Assembly (NCBI GenBank): GCA_022575985.1
Contig: JAKSXM010000129.1
Location: 1,759,501-1,823,500, forward strand
Origin: Anagrus nilaparvatae
Taxonomy: Eukaryota; Arthropoda; Insecta; Hymenoptera; Mymaridae
Direction: 5' to 3'
DNA: 64,000 nucleotides
The stretch's first letter is position 1. Each line of letters begins with the position of its first letter. The translations under genes were made by a program, and so were the position numbers. The notes below the pieces were generated by a model. The model was not told where the DNA came from, did no database searches, and saw nothing but the letters and a program-made list of their open reading frames with translations. This document shows positions 1 to 11,306 of the stretch, one piece after another.

Positions 1-389
1 TATTGCGAACGACGTTTTTGAGTTTTGTTTCCATAATATCTCTGGAAGTATAAAACTTAAAATAACTTTCAAATACTATTTTACAACCAAAATTTCCTCG
101 GCAACTCAAATTTGATATTATTTTTTAGAAAATTTTAATTTTCGCAAAAATTACTAAAAATTAAGAAAAATTTGCAAAACCTCAAAAGACCCCACAATTT
201 CCTTTGGTATGTTGTACATTTCGTCATCCTGAGCAAAAGTCTCAATGGGCACGAAGCTCCAAAATGCTCTCTTCGGCTCCCACAAAGCTCCAAAGCTCCA
301 CAGATCCAATATTATTTACTACTGAAAAAGGTCATATTTTATTTTTTAATGCATCTTTTGATAAATAAAAGTATACAGTCTTAAGTTTT
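1..389. other. No gene recognised
   Basis: AT-rich DNA with no convincing coding sequence. A 70-codon open frame on the plus strand has no recognisable motif and is probably chance. Confidence 0.5.
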
Positions 390-1045
390 TGAGGTCGCTC
401 AATTCAAATCTGATGTCAGAAAAATGATATTGAGAGTTGACAGTTGTCAACTAGCTGTCAAACGGTAATTTATAATCGAGATTTATGAAACCAACACACA
501 TATATATGTTTTTTTGTCGCTGAATTCGAATCTGATGTCAGAAAAATGATATTGACAGTTGACAGTTGTCAACTAGCTGTCAAACGGTAATTTATAATCG
601 GGATTTATGAAATCAACACACATATATATGTTTTTTTTTGTCGCTGAATTCAAATCTGATTTAAATTCAGTGACCACTAAAACACATATTTTATTGTTGA
701 TTTAACAAATCCCAATTGTTAATAACTTTTATGTCGAAAACAAGTTGACAACTTTCAACTGTCATTATTAGTTTTTTAGATTTGAATTCAGCGACGTCAA
801 AAGCATATATATATGTACAGATTTTTTAAATCCCGATTACTTATTACCGTTTTATAGCTAGTTGACAGCTGTCAACAGTAAATATCTATTTTTTTTCAGC
901 AGATTTGAATTCAGTAACGACAAAAGCATCTATATATGTGCGGATTTTTAAAATCCCGATTACTTTCGACAGCTAGTTGACAGCTGTCAATATCATTTTT
1001 CTGACATAAAATTTGAATTCAACGACAACAAAAACATATATATGT
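390..1045. repeat. Foldback cluster of ~125-bp units
   Basis: Two direct units (about 392-512 and 515-640) share TTGACAGTTGTCAACTAGCT and a tract ending in ACACATATATATG. From about 760 to 1045 the same unit appears two or more times as the reverse complement, for example GCTAGTTGACAGCTGTCAA near 970. Each unit holds its own small palindrome, TTGACAGYTGTCAA. The cluster adjoins the segment at 1055-1180 that is the empty-site paralogue of the 6.7-10.1 kb insertion. No coding sequence seen. Confidence 0.75.
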
Positions 1046-1192
1046 GTGCTGGTTTCATAAATCCAATAAATTAATTATTAAATATATATTTTATATTAAA
1101 TTTAATTAAATGATTTGACTTGACTTTTATTATTAATATACTGAAATACTACGTTAAATACTCACGCTTATATATATATATATATATACTCT

Positions 1193-1230
1193 CGCTGCCG
1201 GGGCGAGCGAAGCGAGCCGGAGGCAGCTAG
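1193..1230 (+). mobile_element. Orphan Helitron 3' terminus (family 1)
   Basis: A hairpin with CTGCC and GGCAG arms and an inner GGGGCGAGCGAAGCGAGCC stem is followed by CTAG and then T. This is the CTRR 3' end expected of Helitrons, which insert between A and T. The same terminus recurs at 3940, 5096, 5838, 6600 and 16115. The matching body is missing here. Confidence 0.7.
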
Positions 1231-1236
1231 TATATA

Positions 1237-1903
1237 TCTCTATATATTATAAAGTTATAACCGCTGCCGCCGCTGTCGAATGACACCTTTGGGCCAAATG
1301 ACACTTTTGGGCCACTCTGACACTTTAGGGCTATTCTGACACTTTTGGGCCAATCTGACACTTTTGTGCCAATATGGTAATATTGGGCAAAACCGGACCT
1401 TGTGGGTGTAAGTGAACCTTAAGGGGTATAATAAAATTTTCCATTTTCTTAGTTATTGACACTTTTGGGCTAATTTGATACTTTTGGGCCAATAAGATAC
1501 TACTGGGCAGAACCGGCTCTTGTGGGTCTAAGTGAACCTTATGGGGTATAATAAAATTTTCAATTTCGTCAATAGGGGATTTTATTAACAATTAACAGTC
1601 TAACTGATCATAAGTTAACTTACCAAGTAATGTAAAAAATGTATACTAAATTTAATGTGATTTAATAAAACCAATATTTCATATATATCATTTTTTTATT
1701 TTTAAGCCAATAAATGAATTAATTATAAGCGTATTAACCAATTTTAATATAAAAGAGTGATAATATAATAAATATCTTTGATTGAAAGTAATTATTAAAA
1801 TTGCATTTAAAATTTTACATTTATTGTTCTCATGACTGACCCACTTTCTTAGTCACTCTACGGGTGTTGGCGCGCGAAGCGCGCAGGGGGCGGAGCCCCA
1901 TAG
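1237..1903 (+). mobile_element. Non-autonomous Helitron-like element with 120-bp direct repeat
   Basis: Candidate 5' end TCTCTATATATTATAAAG follows an A-ending TA tract. The 3' end is a pair of GC-rich hairpins (GGCGCGCGAAGCGCGC and GGGGGCGGAGCCCC) followed by ATAG and T. The terminus differs from strict CTRR by one base. Inside, a segment containing GTGGGTNTAAGTGAACCTTA is repeated with a period of exactly 120 bp. No protein-coding gene; the ~86-codon minus-strand frame is only a translation of this repeat. Confidence 0.55.
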
Positions 1904-1935
1904 TATATATATATCCTATCCTATATATATATAAA

Positions 1936-2287
1936 TCATTAATTATGTGTGTCCGAACGCGATAAACTAGAAAACGATAAAAGCTACAGACATAGGGTTT
2001 ACGGCAAAAGACGACAAAAATTACGGGTCAAAACATAGGCTAAGTTTTATTTCGATTGATAACGACGAAAAATTTTTATGTTGAAAAAATTGAATTTCCA
2101 AGAAAAAAATTTTTATCAAACTTTCAAAAAAAACCAAAAAAACGGAAAACCGAGGAAAAATTTTACTATCTAAAAGAATTTTATTCGATTCGGGCATATT
2201 TTTACGTATCCACCTAAATTTTCAAGCTAATCGGCTCGATCTGTCAAAAGTTACAATCATTTTTCAAAAATTATAAAAGTTTAGGAC
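1936..2287 (+). mobile_element. Helitron family 1, 5' part only
   Basis: Starts TCATTAATTATGTGTG after A and runs to GTTTAGGACTAAT, almost identical to 2380-2735 and to the first ~355 bp of the complete element at 5109-5838. The 3' half and terminal hairpin are missing; it passes directly into a TATTA microsatellite. Confidence 0.75.
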
Positions 2288-2372
2288 TAATATTATATTA
2301 TATTATATTATATTATATTATATTATATTATATTATATTATATATTATATTATATTATATTATATTATATAT
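2288..2372. repeat. TATTA microsatellite
   Basis: An uninterrupted run of about sixteen TATTA-type pentamers followed by TA dinucleotides. It replaces the 3' half of the preceding Helitron fragment. Confidence 0.9.
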
Positions 2373-2379
2373 ATATAAA

Positions 2380-2735
2380 TCTTTAATTATGTGTGTCCGA
2401 ATGCGATAAACTAGAAAACGATAAAAGCTACAGACATAGGGTTTACGGCAAAAGACGACAAAAATTACGGGTCAAAACATAGGCTAAGTTTTATTTCGAT
2501 TGATAACGACGAAAAATTTTTATGTTGAAAAAATTGAATTTCCAAGAAAAAAATTTTTATCAAATTTTCAAAAAAAACCAAAAAAACGGAAAACCGAGGA
2601 AAAATTTTACTATCTAAAAGAATTTTATTCGATTCGGGCATATTTTTTACGTATCCACCTAAATTTTCAAGCTAATCGGCTCGATCTGTCAAAAGTTACA
2701 ATCATTTTTCAAAAATTATAAAAGTTTAGGACTAA
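2380..2735 (+). mobile_element. Helitron family 1, 5' part only (second copy)
   Basis: Begins TCTTTAATTATGTGTG and ends GTTTAGGACTAAT, nearly identical to 1936-2287. It is followed by a TCCTA-type pentamer run and a TA tract (2736-2800). The 73-codon plus-strand open frame within it is part of the repeat, not a gene. Confidence 0.75.
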
Positions 2736-2773
2736 TCCTATCCTATCCTATCCTATCCTATCCTATCTATATC

Positions 2774-2804
<31 letters not shown>

Positions 2805-3196
2805 ATAGAGTATTTTTTTAGTTTGATAGGATTGACTAGACGATAATAGCTAGAGAGACGCGGTTTGCGGCAAAAAACGCGGAAAAATTGCAGAAGTGAC
2901 ATAGGCTATACAGGATTTCGATTGATGCGAAAGAAAATTTTTGTCGTCAAAAAAACGTTTTTTCAAAAAAGTGATAATTTTTGATGTTTTAGTAAATTTT
3001 CAAAAAAATCGTAATTAACTTAAAAACTTGGAATTTTTTTGTAATCAGAAAAGTTTTTATACGATTTAGAATTGTTTTTTACGTGTCCACCTAAATTTTC
3101 AAGCAAATCGGTTAGATGTTTCCAGAGTTACATATATTTTTCAGCATAAAATTTGGATTTTAAATTTATATCCTATCCTATCCTATCCTTCCTAAA
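2805..3196 (+). mobile_element. Diverged Helitron 5' part plus TCCTA repeats
   Basis: A diverged relative of the family 1 5' half: it keeps GATAATAGCTAGAGAGACGC, the ACATAGGCTA block and the CACCTAAATTTTCAAG block in the same order. It ends in TATCC/TCCTA pentamers at about 3165-3190. No 3' terminus. Confidence 0.55.
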
Positions 3197-3940
3197 TCTT
3201 TACTTATGTATGTTTGTTTGTCCGAAATAGATAAACTTGAACGCGATATAAGTTAGAGACGCGGGGTTTACGGCAAAAGACGGCAAAAATTACGGGTCAA
3301 AACATAGGCTAGGTTTCGTTTCGATTGATAACGACAAAAATTTTTCATGGTAAAAAAACTGAATTTTCAAGAAAAAAATTTTTATCAAATTTTTAAAAAA
3401 AACCAAAAAAAAAAACTGAGGAAAAATTTTTTTATCAAAAAGAATTTCATTTGATTCTGGTATATTTTTTACGTATCCTCCTAAATTTTCAAGGCGATCG
3501 GTTCGATCTGTCAAAAGATACAATAGTTTTTCGAAAATTATAGAAGTTTAGGACTAATATTATATATATTTCTAATTTTTATCAGCCACTGATGTAGTAA
3601 CTGAATAAAGTAACTAAAAGAAGCTTGAATAGCTATTATCAGACAGAACCCTAGAATGGGTATTCGAGGGAAACAACGTGTTGTCCACACTTGTGGATCC
3701 TATGGAAGGGTAGCTAAGCTTTGTATTGCTGATCACTAATTATCTGTCTGGGTTCATATGCCCATAATATTTATGATTCAGTAAATTTTAGATTATACTT
3801 CGGGTAAAAAAAGGTTATTTTACAAAATATTGAGTAACCTAAAACAACATATTTTTGGAAAAATAAAGCCGCAGGGGTCCAGGGGGGCGCAGCCTCCATG
3901 GTGGCTGCCGGGGCGAGCGAAGCGAGCCGGAGGCAGCTAG
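3197..3940 (+). mobile_element. Complete non-autonomous Helitron (family 1)
   Basis: A 744-bp element running from 5' TCTTTACTTATGTATG (after A) to a 3' hairpin CTGCC...GGCAG plus CTAG (before T). A second GC-rich stem (CCAGGGGGGCGCAGCC region) lies about 60 bp before the end. Helitrons transpose by rolling-circle replication with Rep/helicase supplied in trans; no coding capacity is seen here. Confidence 0.8.
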
Positions 3941-3962
3941 TATGTATATATATATATATATA

Positions 3963-4948
3963 CAAATTTTATTTTTATAAAATTTTATTTAATATGATTT
4001 CTTGAGGAAAATCAAAATTAGCAAGACAACTTTTTTTATTTAAGCTTACTTGATTATTTTTTTTAATGAAAAGTAATTCGACATATTCTCTTTTTTTAGT
4101 ATTGAATTCTTTATGTAGAATTTTAAAATTATCCCATTCAAAATCATGGGATTTTTGTAGCTTATGTGTGGACATTACATTATAATTGCTGGGACTTTGC
4201 TCAAAATTGCTACTATGTTCACCAATTCTAGTTTTTGTAAGGCGCGCTGTTTGACCATAATATTTCTTATCGCAATCTTTACATTCTACACAATAAACTA
4301 CATTTTTTTTTGTAGTTAATCTATATCTTTTCCTAATTTTATGAATTTATTTAATTTAAAGGGGGCATGGTATATAATATCTAGATTATATTTTTTAATA
4401 AAATTATGTATCTCATTGCTTATATTACTATTGCTTGGAAGCATAAATATTTTTCTATTTCTATTTATACTATCTATATTACCATTGTCTGAGGTTCTTT
4501 TATTATCAATTAGACTAATATGTTTGACTCTATTTTTTATTTCATGATTTATGAATTTTTTTGGATAATTATTAAGCGATAAAATTTCTTTTATGTATTT
4601 TAGATTATTTTTATGGAATTGGGGGTGAGATAACTTTATCGCTTTATCTACCAAAGATTTAATTATCCTTGTTTTATGATTTTTGGGATGGTCCGAAAGA
4701 TAATTTAACGATCTACCAGAATATGTCTTTTTACGATACCAGTTAGATATAATACTGCCATCTGAGTTATTTCTTATTAATTGCATATCCAAAAAATTTA
4801 ACCTATTATCTTTTTCAATTTCTATCGTAAATTTTATTCTTTCATGTAACTATTAAAAGTTTCTAACAAGAAATTTATTTTATTTTTTGGTACTATTAAG
4901 AAAGTGTCGTCTACATATCTTCCATAAAACGGAATTTCAAAATCAAAC
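3963..4948 (-). pseudogene. Penelope-like element fragment (RT C-terminus and GIY-YIG nuclease)
   Basis: Reading the minus strand from about 4948, the frame contains GRYVDDTFLIV, the reverse-transcriptase catalytic YVDD motif. A one-base frameshift follows near 4850. Then come the conserved Penelope block with NWYRKKTYSGR and KAIKLSHPQFHKNNL (within 4316-4792) and, nearer 4200, CVECKDCDKKYYGQTARL followed by TRIGEH, a GIY-YIG endonuclease signature with the usual CxxC cluster. Penelope elements use this nuclease with the RT for target-primed insertion. The copy lacks its N-terminal RT portion and is disrupted by the frameshift and by a stop between RT and nuclease. It sits exactly between two Helitron 3' ends (3940 and 4949-5096). 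Confidence 0.85.
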
Positions 4949-5096
4949 TTATACTTCGGGTAAAAAAAGGTTATTTTACAAAATATTGACTAACCTAAAA
5001 CAACATATTTTTGGAAAAATAAAGGCGCAGGGGTCCAGGGGGGCGTAGCCCCCATGGTGGCTGCCGGGGCGAGCGAAGCGAGCCGGAGGCAGCTAG
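4949..5096 (+). mobile_element. Helitron family 1, 3' end only
   Basis: 148 bp nearly identical to 3793-3940 (TTATACTTCGGGT to CTAG). The body is missing; the Penelope fragment lies directly upstream. Confidence 0.8.
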
Positions 5097-5108
5097 TATA
5101 TATATAAA

Positions 5109-5838
5109 TCTTTAATTATGTGTGTCCGAACGCGATAAACTAGAAAACGATAAAAGCTACAGACATAGGGTTTACGGCAAAAGACGACAAAAATTACGGG
5201 TCAAAACATAGGCTAAGTTTTATTTCTATTGATAACGACGAAAAATTTTTATGTTGAAAAAATTGAATTTCCAAGAAAAAAATTTTTATCAAATTTTCAA
5301 AAAAAACCAAAAAAACGGAAAACCGAGGAAAAATTTTACTATCTGAAAGAATTTTATTCGATTCGGGCATATTTTTACGTATCCACTTAAATTTTCAAGC
5401 TAATCGGCTCGATCTGTCAAAAGTTACAATCATTTTTCAAAAATTATAAAAGTTTAGGACTAATATTATATATATTCGTAATTCTAATCGGTTACTAATT
5501 TAGTAGCTCAATAGAGTAACTAAAAGAAACTTGTACAGGTATTATCAGGGTGAATCCTAGAATTGGTAGTTGAGGGAAGCAACTGCCACTTGCGGATCCT
5601 AGGGAAGGGTAATCAAGCTTTGAATCGCTGATCACTAATTATCCGCCTGAGTTCCAACGTCCGTAATTTTTATGATTCAGTATATTTCAGATAATAATTC
5701 GGGTAAAAAAGGTTGTTATGCAAAATATTGAGTAAGCTAAAACAACAAATCTTTGGAAACATCAAGTTGCAGGGGTCCAGGGGGGCGCAGCCCCCTTGGC
5801 GGTTGCCGAGGTGAGCGAAGCGAGCCGGAGGCATCTAG
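5109..5838 (+). mobile_element. Complete non-autonomous Helitron (family 1)
   Basis: 730 bp from TCTTTAATTATGTGTG to the terminal hairpin and CTAG, flanked by A and T. It follows the previous 3' end after 12 bp of TA-rich DNA and is followed, 12 bp later, by another complete copy in the same orientation. Confidence 0.8.
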
Positions 5839-5850
5839 TATATATATAAA

Positions 5851-6600
5851 TCTTTAATTTTGTATGATTATTTGTTTGTTTGTCCGAAATGGATAAACTG
5901 GAACGCGATATAAGTTAGAGACGCGGGGTTTACGGCAAAATACGGCAAAAATTACGGGTCAAAACATAGGCTAGGTTTCGTTTCGATTGATAACGACAAA
6001 AATTTTTTATGTTGAAAAAACTGAATTTTCAAGAAAAAAATTTTTATCAAATTTAAAAAAAAAACAAAAAAAACCAAAAACTGAGGAAAAATTTTAGTAT
6101 CAAAAAGAATTTCATTCGATTCAGGTATATTTTTTACGTATCCACCTAAATTTTCAAGGCGATCGGTTCGATCTGTCAAAAGATACAATAATTTTTCGAA
6201 AATTATAAAAGTTTAGGACTAATATATATATATTTCTAATTTTTATCAGTCACTGATGTAGTAACTGAATATAGTAACTAAAAGAAACTTGAACAGCTAT
6301 TATCATGAAGCAGAACCCTAGAATGGATAGTCGAGGGAAACAACGACTGCTTGTGGATCCTATGGAAGGGTAGCGAAGCTTTGTATTGCTGATCACTAAT
6401 TATTAGTCTGGGTTCGTATGCCCGTAATTTTTATGATTCAGTAAATTTTAGATAATACTTCGGGTAAAAAAAAGTTATTTTACAAAATATTGAGTAACAT
6501 AAAACAACATATTTTTGGAAAAATAAAGTCGCAGGGGTCCAGGGGGGCGCAGCCCCCTTGGTGGCTGCCGGGGCGAGCGAAGCGAGCCGAAGGCAGCTAG
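5851..6600 (+). mobile_element. Complete non-autonomous Helitron (family 1)
   Basis: 750 bp from TCTTTAATTTTGTATG to CTAG. Same head-to-tail orientation as its neighbours. The ~78-codon minus-strand frame in it also occurs in the copy at 3197-3940 and is part of the repeat. Confidence 0.8.
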
Positions 6601-6693
6601 TATATATATATATATATATAAGCGTGAGTATTTACCGTAGTATTTCAGTATATTAATAATAAAAGTCAAGTCAAATCATTTAATTAAATTTAA

Positions 6694-9600
6694 GGGACGT
6701 TTGGGGTAAATATTTTTTCGTAAATCATTTTTTTTTTTTTTTAGATAAATCACTTCATATATGTCTCAAGAATACGTAAAAAAATTTTTTTTTTTAATTT
6801 CTCCCGCAAAGTATATTTTTTAGCCTGTTTTGCCGGCGCCGTCAAACGTGCTTTTGATAAAATTTAACGGTATGGCTCTAATATTATCTTACATATCTTC
6901 TAACTACTGTTAAATAGTTAGAAATCATGTCGCAACTGGTCACTGATAGAAATTATGAGCAAATTTTGCTAATATTCGCGATGGTTTATGACGCCAAATT
7001 TAGCTGTGCCAAAATGGTAAAAAATAGCAAATCGGCCCAGCAGCAGGGGTAAAATCAGCTACAAGTTCAGTGTTAAAACCAGAAGGATAACTTTATGGCT
7101 CAAAAATCACTGATAACTTATAAGTATACTTAAATATACACACAAAAAAATGTTTTGTTAAATTTTTAAGAAAAAAAATTATTTACTCTTATTTAGAAAA
7201 CTATGTTTTTACACCTTCTAATTATGATTTCTCCAAATCTACTTGACCAATTTTAATTTTTTGGGTCTATTTTTTTTTTTGTAAGTTTCTTTAAATAATA
7301 ATTAAAAAAAAAAATAATTTAATAACTAAAAGTATGGAAAAAATTATTCCAAAAGTTTAAAGTCGTTTTACTCGAAACAGTGTTTGTGAAAAGTATGTAC
7401 ACGATTGCGCGATAACTTCTGCACCGATTTACTTCAAACTTTCTGAGCAACTTAATAAATGTACTAATTTCGGGATGTCGTCGAGTTTTTTTTTTTTTAT
7501 GTTCTCAAAAAATTTTTGCAGCTACTTTTGTCCGAAAATTATAGGTCTTTTTTTTCATTTTAACTTTGTGTAGCCGCCATTTTGTTCCTAATTAATATTT
7601 TTGAAAAAACTCGACGACATCCCGAAAGTACGTGTTTTAAGTCTTACCAACTTTTTTTTTTTTTTTTTAGATTATCCTAAGTCAAGATATCATGTACATA
7701 AATTTGGAATTTTTGTTTTCAGAGACGCAGTCACACCTCTCTTACGCTAAAATGACGTCACAAAAAAAAAAAAAAAAAATTTTTTTTTCAAATGTTTAAA
7801 ATATTTGTAAACAATAAAAAAAACGCTGCCAAGTGATTGGCACTATGGTTCCTCATTAACAATAGCAAAATATTTATAATGGTCTATTTTATCTAATAAA
7901 AATTATAATTTGAGATATCAGTATTTCATAAAAAAAAGTTAAATACCGTATTTTAAAAGAAAAAAAATGTTGCTGTGATTTAATGTTTTTTATTTAACAA
8001 ATTTTTAGAAAAAAATTTTCAATAAATTAGGTATTACACTTAAAAAAAAAACAATATTACAGATTTTTTAATTTTTTTGTTTTATTAATATTCAGAAAAA
8101 AATTTTGAAAAAATCCAGTATCAGATCCAAAAAATTGCTATGAATAAGCTTTCTAAAACTAGTACTCTCATAGAAATTAATTAGGTACTACGTCTGAACA
8201 AAAAAAAAATTTGGTATTCTTTGTATTTTTTTGTGAAAAAAATTTTGGGAAAAAAATTTTCAAAAAATTAATTATCAGATTTGAGATATCGAGTAAAAAC
8301 CATACTTTCAAATATAAGTACTTTTATGGAAATAAATGAGATATTACACCTAAATTAAAAAAAAAAAAAAGTATTTTGAAATCTCTTGATGAAAAAATTT
8401 TTGAAAAAAAAATTAGATCTTAATTCCATAATGGTTGATAAATACCACCGATTGCAAAATTTTCAAATATTAGTACTTTCATGGAATTAAAGGAAGTATT
8501 ACACTAAAAAAAAAAAAAATATTACAGATTTTTTAATTTTTTTGATTTTTTAATTTTGAGAAAAAAATTTTGAAAAAATTAAGTTTCAGGTCCAAAAAAT
8601 TACTATAAACGATATTTCTAAAACTAGTACTGTCATAGAAATCAATTAGGTACTACATCCAAAAATAAAAAAAAATTAAGTTTTTTTTTGTATTTTTTGG
8701 TGAAAAAAATTTTGAGAAAAGAATTTAAAAAAAATTAGTTATCAGATTCGAGATATCGAGTAAAAATCGCACTTTCAAATATAAGTACTTTCATGGAAAT
8801 AAATTAGGTATTACATCCAAATTAAAAAAAAAAAAAAATAGTTTGAGATTTTTTGATGAAAAAATTTTGGAAAAAAAAATTAGGTCTTAATTCCAAAATA
8901 AAATTTATTAGAAATTATTTGTGAAATATCACCGGTTACAATATTTTCAGATATTCGTACTTTCATAGAAAAAAATTAAGTATTACGTCCTAAAATAAAA
9001 AAAATTTTGGCATTTTTTGTATTTTTTGGCAACAAAAATTTTGAGAAAAAAATTTTAAAAAAATTAAGTATCAGGTCCAAAAAATTGCTATAAACGATAT
9101 TTCTAAAACTAGTACTTCCACAGAAATAAATTAAGTACTGCGTCCGTAAAGAAAAAAAAAATTGGTATTTTTTGTATTTTTTGGTGAAAAAAATTTTGAG
9201 AAAAAAATTTTCAAAAATAAATTATAAGATTTGAGATATAGAGTAAAAACGATACCTCTAAATATCAGTACTTTTATGGAAAAAAATGAGGTACTACATC
9301 CAAAAAGAAAAAAAAATATAGTGTTTTTTTAATTTTTTTATGTAAAAAGTTTTGAAAAAAAAAATTTCGAAAAATTACGTATCAGATGGAGAAATCCTTT
9401 ACAAACGATAATTTTAGATATTCGTACTTTCATAGGAAAAAATTAAGTATTACGTCCTAAAATAAAAAAAATTTTGGCGTTTTTTGTATTTTTTGGCGAC
9501 AAAAATTTTGAGAAAAAAATTTTGAAAAAATTAAGTATCAGGTCCAAAAAAATGCTATAAACGTTATTTCTAAAACTAGTACTTCCACAGAAATAAATTA

Positions 9601-10122
9601 AGTACTGCGTCCGTAAAGAAAAAAAAAATTGGTATTTTTTGTATTTTTTGGTGAAAAAAATTTTGAGAAAAAAATTTTCAAAAAATTAGTTATCAGATTC
9701 GAGATATCGAGTAAAAATCGTACTTTCAAATATAAGTACTTTCGTGGAAATAAATGAGGTATTACATCCAAATTAAAAAAAAAAAAAAGTAGTTTGAGAT
9801 TTTTTGATGAAAAAATTTTTGAAAAAAAAATTAGGTCTTAATTCCATAATGGTTGTGAAATTTCACCGGTTACATACATACACACACACACACATACACA
9901 CACACACACACACACATACAGACTTTTTTTAAAAACCGGTTTTTTAGCTTCCTGAGGTCCCAAAACGTGCTTATATGCCAAAAAATCAAAAATCAAAATT
10001 TCATCTATCACAAAGGTTCCTCTATGAGGAACCAAAATTTGAAGCAAATCTCTCTATCCGTTATTTCACAATCCTACCTTGAAAATCAGCTAAAATTTCT
10101 ATATATTTACCCCAAACGTCCC
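6694..10122. mobile_element. 3.4-kb non-autonomous TTAA element (piggyBac-type ends)
   Basis: Perfect 20-bp terminal inverted repeats, GGGACGTTTGGGGTAAATAT, bounded by TTAA at 6690-6693 and at 10123-10126. The uninterrupted paralogue at 1055-1180 has a single TTAA (1096-1099), so TTAA is the target duplication. TTAA duplication and GGG/CCC ends are typical of the piggyBac superfamily. No transposase or other coding sequence is visible, so it would need trans-acting transposase. The interior holds a smaller inverted repeat (TTTCGGGATGTCGTCGAG at about 7470, its complement at about 7610) and a satellite-like array (7848-10033). At 3429 bp it is unusually long for a MITE. Confidence 0.8.
7848..10033. 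repeat. Satellite-like array, ~155-bp monomers in ~470-bp higher-order units
   Basis: The block CCAAAAAATTGCTATAAACG or close variants recurs near 8124, 8590, 9076 and 9541, spacings of about 466, 486 and 465 bp. Between them are related ~155-bp monomers containing TACTTTCATGGAAATAAATG. The array starts at GGTTCCTCAT and ends after a CA microsatellite (about 9878-9922) with the hairpin GGTTCCTCTATGAGGAACC. The same module, shorter, is at 12655-13292, and an end fragment is at 49484-49650. Non-coding. Confidence 0.75.
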
Positions 10123-10208
10123 TTAATATAAAATATATATTTAATAATTAATTAAATATATTAAAATTATAATTAAATAATTCGTAACACTCCGCTGAAA
10201 AATATGAA

Positions 10209-10742
10209 GTACTACATTAAAAAAAAAAATATTGCTATTTTTTTTATTTTTTATAGTAAAATATTTTGAGAAATGTTAGTTCAGTGTCAGATAAGAGATA
10301 TCGAATAATAACCATATTTTCAGATAATGGTACTTGCATAGGAAAAAATTTGGTACTACATCCAAAGAGCAAAAAAATATTGCTGTTTTTTATTTTTTAT
10401 GCAAGAATTTTTTAATAATTAACCATACTGAAACAAACGGGCAAATTGCCGCCTTAAACTCTGGCGGCCCACAAGCGTTTTTGAGTTTTTTTAAAATTAA
10501 GTAAAATTTTATAGCTTCAAAATTATACCTATTTTTTAATTATCATTGTTTTAAAACACTGCTATTAATTTATTCTACTACCGGAAAAAATAATTTCCTG
10601 CTAAATATAATCTTACCTTCTTTGATGGCTCTCAATTTTCAATGCTATAGATTTCATAACATCGTTAATAGTATAATAAAAGGAAAAATTTTAAATGTTT
10701 ACAAAAATTAAATCTTATAAAAATCTTAAAATTTAATTTTAC
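10209..10742. other. Decayed array relics; possible small exon
   Basis: 10190-10420 holds diverged monomers of the array above (ATATTGCT plus TACTACAT blocks). On the minus strand, GAAGGTAAG near 10616 is a good splice donor. It could end a short downstream exon of the membrane-protein gene at 10743-11306, but I cannot support an acceptor. Confidence 0.3.
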
Positions 10743-11306
10743 CTTGATAAGAAATGGCTTTGAGTCATGTTTCTGTTGCTAAATGTGTTTAAATTTTGTT
10801 TTAATTTCTTTTCTACCTGTGAAGCAGGTTCTAGCTTTCTATCTTCTAAAAATTGATTAGCACGAATGAGTTTTTCTTGCCCAGTAAATATGGGAGTAGA
10901 ATTTTTATTATTTTTTATCTCAAGGTTAAATTTTAAACATATGATACTTCCAATCATTGATGTAATATACATAAGACTGATTATACTGCAAACTAAAATT
11001 GTGCGATATCTATTGCTATGGAAAATCAATGAAAAGTTTTGTTTTATATAAAAAGGAAATTTTTGGAATTTATTAGCTGATAAAAAAGCAAATATTATAC
11101 TGATAGCTGCAATTGTTATTAATAAATTCCAATATATTACTGAGCATCTGCAAAAAAAAATTTTTTTTTAAATAAAAGATTTCTTCAAATTTATTATATA
11201 ATACTTACTCTAGCAACATTAAATTTTGACAAATAAGAATTAATAGCCATATTATGCAGCAACATACTAAATTTAACGTAAATGTATCTTCCATTTGTTG
11301 CTTGTA
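10743..11306 (-). CDS. Two exons of a membrane protein, possibly adenylate cyclase
   Basis: Two spliced exons on the minus strand. Exon one (11306-11209, 98 nt) follows TTTTCAG and ends at the donor GTAAGT. Exon two (11147-10743) follows TTTTTTTGCAG and ends at a GTAAAA donor. Joined across the 61-bp intron, the frame stays open for about 167 codons. It contains NLVCCCIIWLLILICQNL, then LLITIAAISIIFAFLSA and ILVCSIISLMYITSMIGS, three hydrophobic segments, separated by a basic stretch with HSNRYRTI. A polar tail follows the last segment. The spacing and the basic loop before the third segment resemble the second transmembrane cluster of animal adenylate cyclases, but no catalytic domain is in view. 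Open frames and both splice pairs suggest a real or recently real gene. The family call is tentative; other polytopic proteins are possible. Confidence 0.45.

Larger units (their letters stand above)
6613..10208. repeat. Host repeat interrupted by the TTAA element; paralogue at 1055-1180
   Basis: The flanks 6613-6693 and 10123-10170 together match, in reverse complement, the uninterrupted stretch at about 1055-1180 (blocks AGTATTTCAGTATATTAATA and AAAGTCAAGTCAAATCATTT on the left, TATAAAATATATATTTAATA on the right). This defines the insertion precisely. Confidence 0.8.

Noticed and set aside
2736..2800. TCCTA pentamers as telomeric repeats
   Set aside because: The insect telomere repeat is TTAGG/CCTAA; this pentamer differs and the run is short, between Helitron fragments.
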